A stretch of DNA of 16,555 nucleotides from NCBI GenBank assembly GCA_045643425.1, contig JAZUKW010000114.1, positions 1 to 16,555 on the forward strand, in the 5' to 3' direction. The number at the start of each line of letters is the position of its first letter. Positions within the stretch are counted from its first letter, which is position 1. This DNA comes from RGIG426 sp045643425. GTDB lineage: Bacteria > Bacillota > Clostridia > Oscillospirales > Acutalibacteraceae. The notes under the pieces were generated by a model, which worked only from the letters and a program-made list of their open reading frames with translations, was not told where the DNA came from and did no database searches. Below are positions 1 to 6,797 of this stretch, piece after piece. A program made the translations under genes and the position numbers.

Positions 1-1
1 G

Positions 2-574
2 TCTACCTTTATGGTGGAGATGAGCGAGGTGGCCTCTATCCTGAAACACGCCACCCGCGAAAGTCTCATTATTTTCGACGAAATCGGCCGCGGTACGTCT
101 ACGTTTGACGGTATGAGTATCGCTCAGGCTGTTTTGGAATATGTGACCTCGAAGAAAATCGGGGCCAAAACTCTGTTTGCAACCCACTACCACGAGCTGA
201 CCGCTTTGGAGGGAACGATCCCCGGCGTGGTCAATTACAGCGTGGCGGTGAAAAAGCGCGGCGACGATATTACGTTTTTGCGCCGCATCATCCGCGGCCC
301 GGCGGACCAGAGCTACGGTATCGAGGTCGCCAAATTGGCGGGCGTGCCGAACGACGTGGTCAAGCGCGCGCGGGTGATTTTGGACGAATTGGATGCGGGC
401 GAGCGGCCGGAATACGTGCCGCGCACGGCGAAAGAGGACGACGGGCAGCTGTCGCTTCTTGATGCGATGGCAAGCCCGGTACTCGAAAAGCTCAAAACTC
501 TGGACGTCAATACGCTGACGCCTATTGAAGCGATGCAGACACTGTACGAACTGCAAAAAGAAGCCAACGAATAA
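2..574 (+). CDS. mutS: DNA mismatch repair ATPase MutS, C-terminal part (5' end outside window)
   Basis: The reading frame is open from base 2, so only the last 190 residues are present. MutS is the homodimeric ATPase that recognises mismatches and recruits MutL. The fragment opens with the STFMVEM signature, followed by Walker B LIIFDEIGRGTST, the ATHYHEL switch motif, and the C-terminal helix-turn-helix dimerisation region. QLSLL at 446-460 fits the beta-clamp binding motif found near the C-terminus of bacterial MutS. The ATPase-end motifs are intact and nothing suggests a pseudogene. The TAA stop lies 18 nt before the mutL ATG, which implies co-transcription in a mutSL operon. MutS1 rather than MutS2 is favoured because no Smr domain follows and mutL is adjacent. 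Confidence 0.96.
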   Translation, partial: STFMVEMSEVASILKHATRESLIIFDEIGRGTSTFDGMSIAQAVLEYVTSKKIGAKTLFATHYHELTALEGTIPGVVNYSVAVKKRGDDITFLRRIIRGPADQSYGIEVAKLAGVPNDVVKRARVILDELDAGERPEYVPRTAKEDDGQLSLLDAMASPVLEKLKTLDVNTLTPIEAMQTLYELQKEANE

Positions 575-578
575 GAAA

Positions 579-585
579 AGGAGGG
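579..585 (+). promoter_or_regulatory. Ribosome binding site deciding the mutL start
   Basis: AGGAGGG ends 7 nt before ATG 593. A TTG codon lies directly before that ATG (590-592) and extends the frame by one residue. The spacing and codon strength favour the ATG. Confidence 0.8.
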
Positions 586-592
586 ACGTTTG

Positions 593-2560
593 ATGGCTAA
601 AATTCAAGTGCTTGACCGCCACACGGCGGAGCTGATCGCCGCGGGCGAGGTCGTGGAACGTCCCGCTTCGGTGGTAAAAGAGCTGTTTGAAAACGCGGTG
701 GACGCGGGTGCGACCCTCGTTACCGTTGAAATCGAACGCGGCGGCATTACCATGCTCCGCGTGACCGACAACGGGTCGGGTATCGAGCGGGAGGACGTGC
801 CGATCGCGTTCCTTCGCCATGCGACGAGCAAGGTCCGCACGGCGGACGATCTCGAGAGCATCGGAACGCTCGGTTTCCGCGGCGAGGCACTCGCCTCGGT
901 GGCGGAGGTGGCGCGGGTGGAGATGATCACCCGCACCGAAGAGGAAGAGGTCGGAACGCATTACGTGATCGAGGGCGGCGAGGAGCGTCTTTGCGAGGAC
1001 GTGGGCTGTGCCAAGGGCACGACCGTGTGCGTGCGCGACCTGTTCTTTAACATCCCCGCACGAATGAAATTCTTAAAAACCGAAATGGGCGAGGGCAACG
1101 CTGTTGCGGGCGTACTCGACCATTTGGCGCTGTCTCACCCGGAGGTCGCCGTTCGCTTTGTGCGCGACGGGAAAGAGGTGCTTTCCACCGCCGGTGACGG
1201 CGACGTGTACGGCTGTATCTACGCCGTTCTCGGGCGCGAGTTTGCCAAAACGCTTATGCCGATCGATTACGAGATGGGCGGCATTCGCGTGACCGGCTTT
1301 GCGAACAAGCCGGAATTCGGCCGCCAAAATCGCACGATGCAGCGGTTTTTCTTAAACGGTCGTTACGTCAAAACGCGCACAGCGGCCGCGGCGCTGGAGC
1401 AAGCGTATAAGGGTTCGCTGATGGTGGGCAAGCTGCCGACCTGCGTTTTGTATATCGAATTGCCCGCCGACGCGGTGGACGTGAACGTCCATCCGACTAA
1501 GCTGGACGTGCGCTTTTTACGGGACAAGCCGGTGTTTGACGCGGTGTATTACGGCATCAAATCCGCGCTCGAAAATTTGCATACCCGCAAGGAAGCGCAT
1601 CTGCCCACCCCGAAAGGCGGCGCGGTTTCCGTGCCGTCCGGCGGCGGCTTTTCCGCGCCGACGGCGGAACAGCTCAAGCTGTCGTTCTCGGCACTTCAGC
1701 CGCCGAAACCGGCGGTAGAAACTCCGGCTGCGCCCGTCTCGCGACCCGTTGTTCCCGACGCACCCGCGCCGAAAACGGTGCTTCACGATGACGGAGACGA
1801 GGGCTTTGCCGCGTTCCGATCGTTCGCACCTGCGCCGACGGCGGAAACGCCCGAACCCGCACAGAAAGCGAGTTTGGAAGCTGTAAAGGCACCTGCCATT
1901 ACAGAGAAAACTGCCGAAATTGCGAAGGAAACGCCCGCGAAAGAGCCGGAAATGCCGACGGAGATCCCGATGACAACGGAGGAAGAACGCGGCGGCGAGA
2001 TCACGGTTCTCGGCGAGGCGTTCGCTACCTATATTTTCGCCGAAATGGACGGCGAGCTGTACGTGATCGACAAACACGCCGCCCACGAGCGGATCTTATA
2101 TAACCGGTTGCGCGAGACGCCCCACAACGAGGCGCAGCAGCTTTTGGCACCGGTGACGGTGACGGTGAGCCCGGAGGAAATGGATGCGTTGACCGACGCT
2201 GCCGACGAATTGGAAAAGGCCGGTTTTGAAATCGAAGCCTTCGGCGCGCGGGATGTGATCGTTCGCGCCGTGCCGTTGCTTTTATGTGACCGCGATGCCG
2301 CCGAAACGGTGTTGGAGGTGGCGGGAGGTCTTTGTTCCGGACGCCGTGAGGTGACGACCGATCGCCTCGATTGGCTGTATCACAACACGGCCTGCCGTGC
2401 CGCTGTCAAGGCGGGTGACCGCAGTACGCCGGAGGAGTGGAAATCGCTTGCCGAGGCGGTGTTGCATAACGACGCGATTCGCACCTGTCCGCACGGGCGG
2501 CCGGTGTGTATCACCATTACCCGCAGAGAATTGGAAAAGCAATTCGGGAGGATCGTATGA
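593..2560 (+). CDS. mutL: DNA mismatch repair protein MutL (endonuclease type)
   Basis: MutL is 655 residues from ATG 593. It couples MutS mismatch recognition to strand incision. The N-terminal GHKL ATPase is complete: ENAVDAGAT (Mg-binding Asn box), DNGSGI, HATSKV and TLGFRGEAL. A Pro/Ala-rich linker covers about residues 340-470. The C-terminal domain carries the nuclease motif as DKHAAHERILYN (D493, H495, E499), ACRAAVKAGD, CPHGRP (C632-P637) and a final FGRIV. By family knowledge these are the metal-binding motifs of nicking MutL proteins, found in bacteria lacking MutH. Compared with DQHAxxExxxxE, the first Q is K and the last E is N, while the key D, H and E are kept. The stop overlaps the miaA start as ATGA. 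Confidence 0.97.
   Translation: MAKIQVLDRHTAELIAAGEVVERPASVVKELFENAVDAGATLVTVEIERGGITMLRVTDNGSGIEREDVPIAFLRHATSKVRTADDLESIGTLGFRGEALASVAEVARVEMITRTEEEEVGTHYVIEGGEERLCEDVGCAKGTTVCVRDLFFNIPARMKFLKTEMGEGNAVAGVLDHLALSHPEVAVRFVRDGKEVLSTAGDGDVYGCIYAVLGREFAKTLMPIDYEMGGIRVTGFANKPEFGRQNRTMQRFFLNGRYVKTRTAAAALEQAYKGSLMVGKLPTCVLYIELPADAVDVNVHPTKLDVRFLRDKPVFDAVYYGIKSALENLHTRKEAHLPTPKGGAVSVPSGGGFSAPTAEQLKLSFSALQPPKPAVETPAAPVSRPVVPDAPAPKTVLHDDGDEGFAAFRSFAPAPTAETPEPAQKASLEAVKAPAITEKTAEIAKETPAKEPEMPTEIPMTTEEERGGEITVLGEAFATYIFAEMDGELYVIDKHAAHERILYNRLRETPHNEAQQLLAPVTVTVSPEEMDALTDAADELEKAGFEIEAFGARDVIVRAVPLLLCDRDAAETVLEVAGGLCSGRREVTTDRLDWLYHNTACRAAVKAGDRSTPEEWKSLAEAVLHNDAIRTCPHGRPVCITITRRELEKQFGRIV
2546..2551 (+). 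promoter_or_regulatory. Ribosome binding site deciding the miaA start
   Basis: GGGAGG lies 5 nt before ATG 2557, inside the mutL 3' end. A longer in-frame GTG start at 2506 lies well inside mutL and would put 17 unconserved residues ahead of the P-loop. The ATGA overlap points to 2557 and translational coupling. Confidence 0.75.
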
Positions 2561-3507
2561 CCGCCGACACGCGCCTGCCGCTTTTGGCGTTGGCGGGGCC
2601 GACGGCATCCGGCAAAACGGCGCTTTCGGTGGCACTCGGAAAACGCTTTTCCGCCGAGGTCGTGTGTGCCGACTCGATGCAGATTTACGCGGGGTTGTCG
2701 ATCGGAACCGCGCGTCCCACCGAGGAGGAGACGGACGGCGTCCCGCACCATCTGTTCGGCTTTGTCCCGCCGGAGCGGGCGTACAGCGTGGCGCAATACG
2801 CCGCCGATGCCCGTCGCGTTATCGACGAGGTGCATTCTCGCGGGAGCTTGCCGCTGCTTTGCGGCGGAACGGGGCTGTATCTCGAGGCGGTGCTGCATAA
2901 TCTGCAATACGCCGACGAGCCGGAAAATTCCGACGTGCGCGACCGCTTAAAAGCGGAGGCGGCGCAGATGGGGAACGAGGCGATGTTAGAGCGCCTGCGC
3001 GCGGTGGACCCCGAAACCGCCGCACGGCTTCACCCGAACGATCAAGGCCGCATTTTGCGCGCTCTTGAGGTGTTTGAGGTGACGGGCGTGACGATCGCCG
3101 AGCAACAGCGCCGCTCGCGTGCGGTGCCGTCACCGTATAAAAGCAAGCTGCTGGTGCTCGACTACCGCGACCGGCAGACGCTGTATGACCGCATCAACCG
3201 TCGTGTGGATTTGATGCTCGAGGCGGGACTTGCCGACGAGGCGAAAGCATTTTTGTCCGCCGGCCACGCGCCGACGGCGATGCAGGCGATCGGCTACAAG
3301 GAGCTGATCCCGTGGCTTTCGGGAGAAAAGAGCCTGACGGAAGCGGCGGAGGATCTTAAACAAAGTACGCGCCGATACGCCAAACGGCAGTTGTCCTGGT
3401 TTCGGCGGATGGAGGACGCGGAATTTCTGTTTGCGGACGATTACGCGTCCGCGGATGCGCTGGCGGATGCCGCCGCCGCGCGTATTTCGGAGTTTTTGGA
3501 AAACTGA
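2557..3507 (+). CDS. miaA: tRNA dimethylallyltransferase MiaA
   Basis: This 316-residue enzyme transfers a dimethylallyl group from DMAPP to N6 of A37 in tRNAs that read UNN codons. The P-loop GPTASGKT is at residues 14-21. It is followed by ADSMQIY (the family's D-S-x-Q-Y substrate-binding stretch), PHHL, and GGTGLY. AIGYKE and a YAKRQLSWFRR stretch near the C-terminus match the tRNA-contacting region. Length is normal for bacterial MiaA (about 300-320). The start overlaps the mutL stop by 4 nt. The mutS-mutL-miaA order is common in Firmicutes. No hfq follows here. A short gap then leads to the HlyD-like gene. Confidence 0.96.
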   Translation: MTADTRLPLLALAGPTASGKTALSVALGKRFSAEVVCADSMQIYAGLSIGTARPTEEETDGVPHHLFGFVPPERAYSVAQYAADARRVIDEVHSRGSLPLLCGGTGLYLEAVLHNLQYADEPENSDVRDRLKAEAAQMGNEAMLERLRAVDPETAARLHPNDQGRILRALEVFEVTGVTIAEQQRRSRAVPSPYKSKLLVLDYRDRQTLYDRINRRVDLMLEAGLADEAKAFLSAGHAPTAMQAIGYKELIPWLSGEKSLTEAAEDLKQSTRRYAKRQLSWFRRMEDAEFLFADDYASADALADAAAARISEFLEN

Positions 3508-3515
3508 TTTTTGAG

Positions 3516-3521
3516 AGGAGG
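3516..3521 (+). promoter_or_regulatory. Ribosome binding site deciding the HlyD-like start
   Basis: AGGAGG lies 7 nt before ATG 3529. The frame can be extended to a TTG at 3511, but that would place the Shine-Dalgarno inside the gene. Confidence 0.8.
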
Positions 3522-3528
3522 AGCTTTT

Positions 3529-4878
3529 ATGAAACGAGTGATTGCCGCGCTGTTGTTTATTGTGCTTTTGGTCGCGTTCGTTGTGGTTCGCGTGGCTACG
3601 TCGTCATCAAAGGTGGAGGTGCAGGTCGCCAATACGTATACCGTGTATGACAGCATTGAAGCGAAGGGCGTGGCCATTCGCAGCGAAGAAGTGTTGGACA
3701 AAAGCTCCTCCGGCTACGTGTATTACACGCTGCAAAACGGTGCGCGTGTGCCGAAGGACGGCGAGATCGCGCAGGTGTATGCCAACGAAGCGGATGCGCT
3801 TGCCAAGAAAAACATTCAGGCGGTGGACGAAGAGATCGAGGCGTTGCAGACGCTGCAAAAACAAGGCTCGGTCAGCAAATCCAATATGGAGACCATCACC
3901 GGCCAGCTGAACGATTCCCAAAGAAAATTCTCGCGTATGGCGAACAGCAACGATTTTTCCGAGCTGACCGCTGTGCGGACGGAGATGCTGGAGCTTTTGA
4001 ACCGCAAGCAGATTTTGGCCAACAACGTCGATAACTTTGAGACGCGCATCGAGGCGCTGGAGGCAAAGCGGGATTCGCTGACCTCCGGCAACTACGGTGA
4101 GGCGACCGGCACGATCACGTCGCCGGTGCCGGGCTATTTCGTGTCCTCGCTGGACGGCTATGAGTCGATGTTCGATTACAATAAGGTGCAGACGCTGACG
4201 GTGGACGACGTGCAAAAAGCGATAGATGCCAAGCCGAAGGCGGATTTGAACAGCGTCGGCAAGGTGGTCGGAAACTATGAGTGGTATCTGGCGTGTATTG
4301 TGGAAAAAGAATCGCTGACGCGCCTGAACGAGGGGCTGGAATGCCACGTGCTGTTGCCGATGGTGGGAGACGAAAAAATCCCCGTAACGGTGGAAAAGAT
4401 CAACAAGCAGGGCGATCAGGCGATGGTGCTTCTTAAATGCTCGTATATGTCCGAGGCGCTGTCGGGCGTGCGCTGTGAGCAAATTCAAATCGTGCTGAGC
4501 GAGATCACCGGTCTGTACGTGCCGTATTCCGCGATTCACTTCAACGAAAAGAACCAGCGCGGTGTGTTCGTCCGTCAGGGAATGACGCTGTCGTTCCGCT
4601 TGGTCAAGAGACTGTCGAAAAACGATGACGGTCAGTATATGATCAGCGACCCGAACATGAACAAATCTATCTTTGAGGCGGCGGAGGAAACCAAGCCGAA
4701 GACAACGGCTACCGGCGCGGAGCCGGAGGAGGAATCGGACGTATCGACGACCGGCAAGGCAGAGACCTCGGCGGTGGAAAACGATTCCGACGATACCGAG
4801 GAAGTTTTGTATTTACAGCAGTTTGACGATATGGTGGTAGGAGGGAAAAATCTCTATGAAGGAAAAGTCGTTCGCTAA
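3529..4878 (+). CDS. HlyD-like membrane fusion/adaptor protein, function unknown
   Basis: The protein is 449 residues. It has a single N-terminal membrane anchor at about residues 3-22 (VIAALLFIVLLVAFVVVRVA), then a barrel/lipoyl-like segment beginning VQVANTYTVYDSIEAKGVAIRSE. Residues about 95-190 form a charged coiled-coil hairpin (EEIEALQTLQKQG ... FETRIEALEAKRDSL). A second half-lipoyl follows around SPVPGYFVSS, then beta-rich adaptor domains. An acidic, probably disordered stretch near residues 385-430 (EPEEESDV, DSDDTEEV) precedes a terminal GKNLYEGKVVR. This resembles HlyD-type adaptors of exporters, but no ABC transporter or outer-membrane partner is nearby. The last 23 nt overlap the next gene. 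Position at the head of a division cluster suggests an envelope or divisome-linked role (inference). Confidence 0.8.
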   Translation: MKRVIAALLFIVLLVAFVVVRVATSSSKVEVQVANTYTVYDSIEAKGVAIRSEEVLDKSSSGYVYYTLQNGARVPKDGEIAQVYANEADALAKKNIQAVDEEIEALQTLQKQGSVSKSNMETITGQLNDSQRKFSRMANSNDFSELTAVRTEMLELLNRKQILANNVDNFETRIEALEAKRDSLTSGNYGEATGTITSPVPGYFVSSLDGYESMFDYNKVQTLTVDDVQKAIDAKPKADLNSVGKVVGNYEWYLACIVEKESLTRLNEGLECHVLLPMVGDEKIPVTVEKINKQGDQAMVLLKCSYMSEALSGVRCEQIQIVLSEITGLYVPYSAIHFNEKNQRGVFVRQGMTLSFRLVKRLSKNDDGQYMISDPNMNKSIFEAAEETKPKTTATGAEPEEESDVSTTGKAETSAVENDSDDTEEVLYLQQFDDMVVGGKNLYEGKVVR

Positions 4879-5569
4879 CGAAATTGCCGAAAACTGCCGC
4901 CGTGTTGAGGAGCAGATCTGCGAGGCTTGCGCGCGAGCCGGCCGATCCCGTGAGGAGGTCACGCTGATCGGCGTGTCTAAAACGGTTGAAGCCGAGCGGG
5001 TGCAGGCGGCGGTGGATGCGGGCATTACGCAGCTCGGCGAAAACCGTGTGCAGGAGCTTTGCGAAAAACAGCCGCAAATCAGCGGCGACCCCACGTGGCA
5101 CCTGATCGGCCATTTGCAGACCAACAAGGTCAAGCAGGTGGTGGGGAAGGTGGCGCTGATCCAATCGGTGGACAGCACGCGGCTGGCAAAGCATATCGAA
5201 AAAGCTTCCGCGGCGCTGGACGTGGTCACGCCGGTGCTTGTTGAGGTCAATATCGGTCGTGAGGCCAGCAAATCGGGCGTGTTTGCGCCGGATTTGCAAA
5301 AAACGTTGGAGGAAATCGCTGTTTTGCCGCATATTTCGGTGCAAGGACTTATGTGTGTACCGCCGATTTCCGACTCCAGCGATAAAAAAAGAAATTATTT
5401 TTTAAAAATGCATCAACTGTTTCTTGACATTCGGGACAAAAAGTTGGATAATGTAGATATGAGTATTCTGTCCATGGGGATGTCTGCGGATTTTTCGGAG
5501 GCCATCTTGGAGGGCAGCACCATGGTGCGCGTCGGAACCGCGTTGTTCGGACAGCGCAACTATCTGTAA
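4856..5569 (+). CDS. YggS/YlmE-family pyridoxal phosphate homeostasis protein
   Basis: The 237-residue protein is a single-domain, alanine-racemase-fold PLP protein of the YggS/YlmE/PROSC family. Members bind PLP without clear catalytic activity and are implicated in B6 homeostasis. The PLP lysine is K42 in LIGVSKTV. Other family motifs are GENRVQE, WHLIGHLQTNKVK, SVDS, VNIGREASKSG, GLMCVPP, and the C-terminal LSMGMSADFSEAI with VRVGTALFG, which bind the phosphate. ATG 4856 overlaps the HlyD-like gene by 23 nt. AGGAGG at 4839-4844 is 11 nt upstream, rather far but usable. This is the ylmE position of the Bacillus ylm-divIVA cluster. An AT-rich stretch inside the gene holds a promoter-like sequence. 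Confidence 0.95.
   Translation: MKEKSFANEIAENCRRVEEQICEACARAGRSREEVTLIGVSKTVEAERVQAAVDAGITQLGENRVQELCEKQPQISGDPTWHLIGHLQTNKVKQVVGKVALIQSVDSTRLAKHIEKASAALDVVTPVLVEVNIGREASKSGVFAPDLQKTLEEIAVLPHISVQGLMCVPPISDSSDKKRNYFLKMHQLFLDIRDKKLDNVDMSILSMGMSADFSEAILEGSTMVRVGTALFGQRNYL
5424..5452 (+). promoter_or_regulatory. Predicted internal sigma-A-type promoter for sepF-ylmH-divIVA
   Basis: TTGACA (5424-5429) and GATAAT (5447-5452) are separated by 17 nt. That is a perfect -35, a one-mismatch -10 and optimal spacing. It lies inside the yggS-like coding sequence within an AT-rich patch (about 5385-5460) in an otherwise GC-rich gene, roughly 150 nt before the sepF ATG. It would let the three division genes be transcribed apart from the adaptor and PLP genes. 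Prediction by sequence only. Confidence 0.6.
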
Positions 5570-5602
5570 GTTGTATTTTATTTTTATAGGAGGATCATAG
5601 AT

Positions 5603-6022
5603 ATGAGTTTCGTTGACAAACTGTTTCCCAATCCCCGCCCCGAAGAGGAAGAGCTCGAAGGCAGCGAAGTGGATTTGATCGTTCCCGCTTCGGTGAATGC
5701 TCAAGAGCGTGCCCGTGACAAAAAGGTTCTCAACATCAACGCTACGGCTCAGCTGAAGGTCGCGCTGGAGAAACCGCAACGCTTCGACGACGCCAGCGCG
5801 GTGGCGGATCACCTGAACGCTAAGCGTACCGTTGTTTTGAACCTGGAAGCGGCGAACAAAGACGTTTCCCGCCGTATCCTGGACTTTTTGAGCGGCGTGG
5901 CGTATGCCCTCAACGGCCAAATCAAGAAGGTCGCCAACTGCACCTTTATCATCACGCCCTACAACGTGGACATTATGGGCGATTTGTTGGACGAGCTGGA
6001 GAATAATGGCCTCTACTTCTGA
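5603..6022 (+). CDS. sepF: Cell division protein SepF
   Basis: SepF is a cytoplasmic FtsZ-binding protein. It forms rings or arcs and tethers FtsZ to the membrane at the septum. The 139 residues comprise a short amphipathic N-terminus (MSFVDKLF) that fits membrane binding, an acidic linker (EEEELEGSE), and the SepF core. The core includes ATAQLKVALEKP, RTVVLNLEAANKDVSRRILDFLSG and an AYALNGQIKKVANCTFIITP strand matching the conserved beta-core. AGGAGG at 5588-5593 is 9 nt before the ATG. The gene sits in the ylmF position. The next gene starts inside its last codons. Confidence 0.95.
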   Translation: MSFVDKLFPNPRPEEEELEGSEVDLIVPASVNAQERARDKKVLNINATAQLKVALEKPQRFDDASAVADHLNAKRTVVLNLEAANKDVSRRILDFLSGVAYALNGQIKKVANCTFIITPYNVDIMGDLLDELENNGLYF

Positions 6023-6758
6023 TTCTCTGCTGAAAGCGCGGGTGAAAGACGCCGCCGTGTTGTGCGTGCGTCGCAGCCGCCCGTGTTTTGTGGGGTTTCT
6101 GACGGAGGAGGAACGCGGACTTGCCGAACAGACGGCAGCGCGTGAGCCCGACGTAGGCTATAGGTTTTTCGGCGGCTACGACCAAGCGGTGCGCGGAATG
6201 TTGGCGCTGTTTCCAAAGGAGTTTCCCGCGGAGGCGATACGCTTTCCGTTTTCGGCGCTGGGGTTTTCCTACCGCGAGGAAGCGACGCTCTGCCATCGAG
6301 ATTTTCTCGGGACCCTTTTGGGGTGCGGCATTGAACGCGACGCGGTGGGGGACATCCTCTGCGGCCACGGGTTGTCCGTGGCGTTCGTGCGGTCGGAGCT
6401 GATGCCGTATTTGAAAGAACAAATTTCCCGCGTGGGGCGAGAGGGAGTGGAACTTCTTCCCGACTACGAGGGAGCGCTTCCCGCCTTGCAGGAGGCGCAG
6501 GAGCTGCGGGTGACGGTTGCGTCGCCGCGGCTGGATGCCGTGCTCGCCGCTTTGACCGGGTGTTCCAGGGGAAAGGCGACCGAGCAGATCGAAGCCTGCC
6601 TTGTGGCCGTGTGCCATACCGTTTGTACCGCTCCGGCGAAGGAGATCAAGCCGGGCGATACGCTTTCCGTCCGCGGTGTGGGGCGCTTTTCGATAGAGAG
6701 CTTCGGCGGCGAAACCAAAAAAGGACGGAGCATTATTATCGTTAAAAAATACCGCTGA
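6006..6758 (+). CDS. ylmH: YlmH-family S4 RNA-binding protein
   Basis: The start chosen is ATG 6006, overlapping the sepF stop by 17 nt, with GGAG at 5998-6001 only 4 nt upstream. The upstream extension of this frame lies wholly inside sepF and gives an unlikely sequence, so it was dropped. The 250-residue length fits YlmH (about 257 in B. subtilis). The N-terminal YlmH domain includes FVGFLTEEER, ALGFSYREEATLCHRDFLG (the family has a similar 'THRDFLGS' motif) and VGDILCGHGLSVAFV. The S4 domain starts near residue 174 (SPRLDAVLAALTGCSRGKATEQI) and ends with TKKGRSIIIVKKY. Family members bind 50S ribosomal subunits and have been linked to rescue of stalled ribosomes. The ylmG/YggT gene usual between sepF and ylmH is absent. 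Confidence 0.9.
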   Translation: MASTSDSLLKARVKDAAVLCVRRSRPCFVGFLTEEERGLAEQTAAREPDVGYRFFGGYDQAVRGMLALFPKEFPAEAIRFPFSALGFSYREEATLCHRDFLGTLLGCGIERDAVGDILCGHGLSVAFVRSELMPYLKEQISRVGREGVELLPDYEGALPALQEAQELRVTVASPRLDAVLAALTGCSRGKATEQIEACLVAVCHTVCTAPAKEIKPGDTLSVRGVGRFSIESFGGETKKGRSIIIVKKYR

Positions 6759-6797
6759 ATGTGGGTTTTTTAGAAAGAATTTTAGGAGGACAATGCG

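Noticed and set aside
2506..2556. Upstream GTG start for miaA
   Set aside because: It would add 17 residues overlapping mutL; the ATGA junction with GGGAGG supports 2557.
5904..6005. Upstream ATG extending ylmH by 34 residues
   Set aside because: The extension is read out of frame through sepF and is Ser/Thr/Arg-rich with no family match; ATG 6006 gives the normal length.
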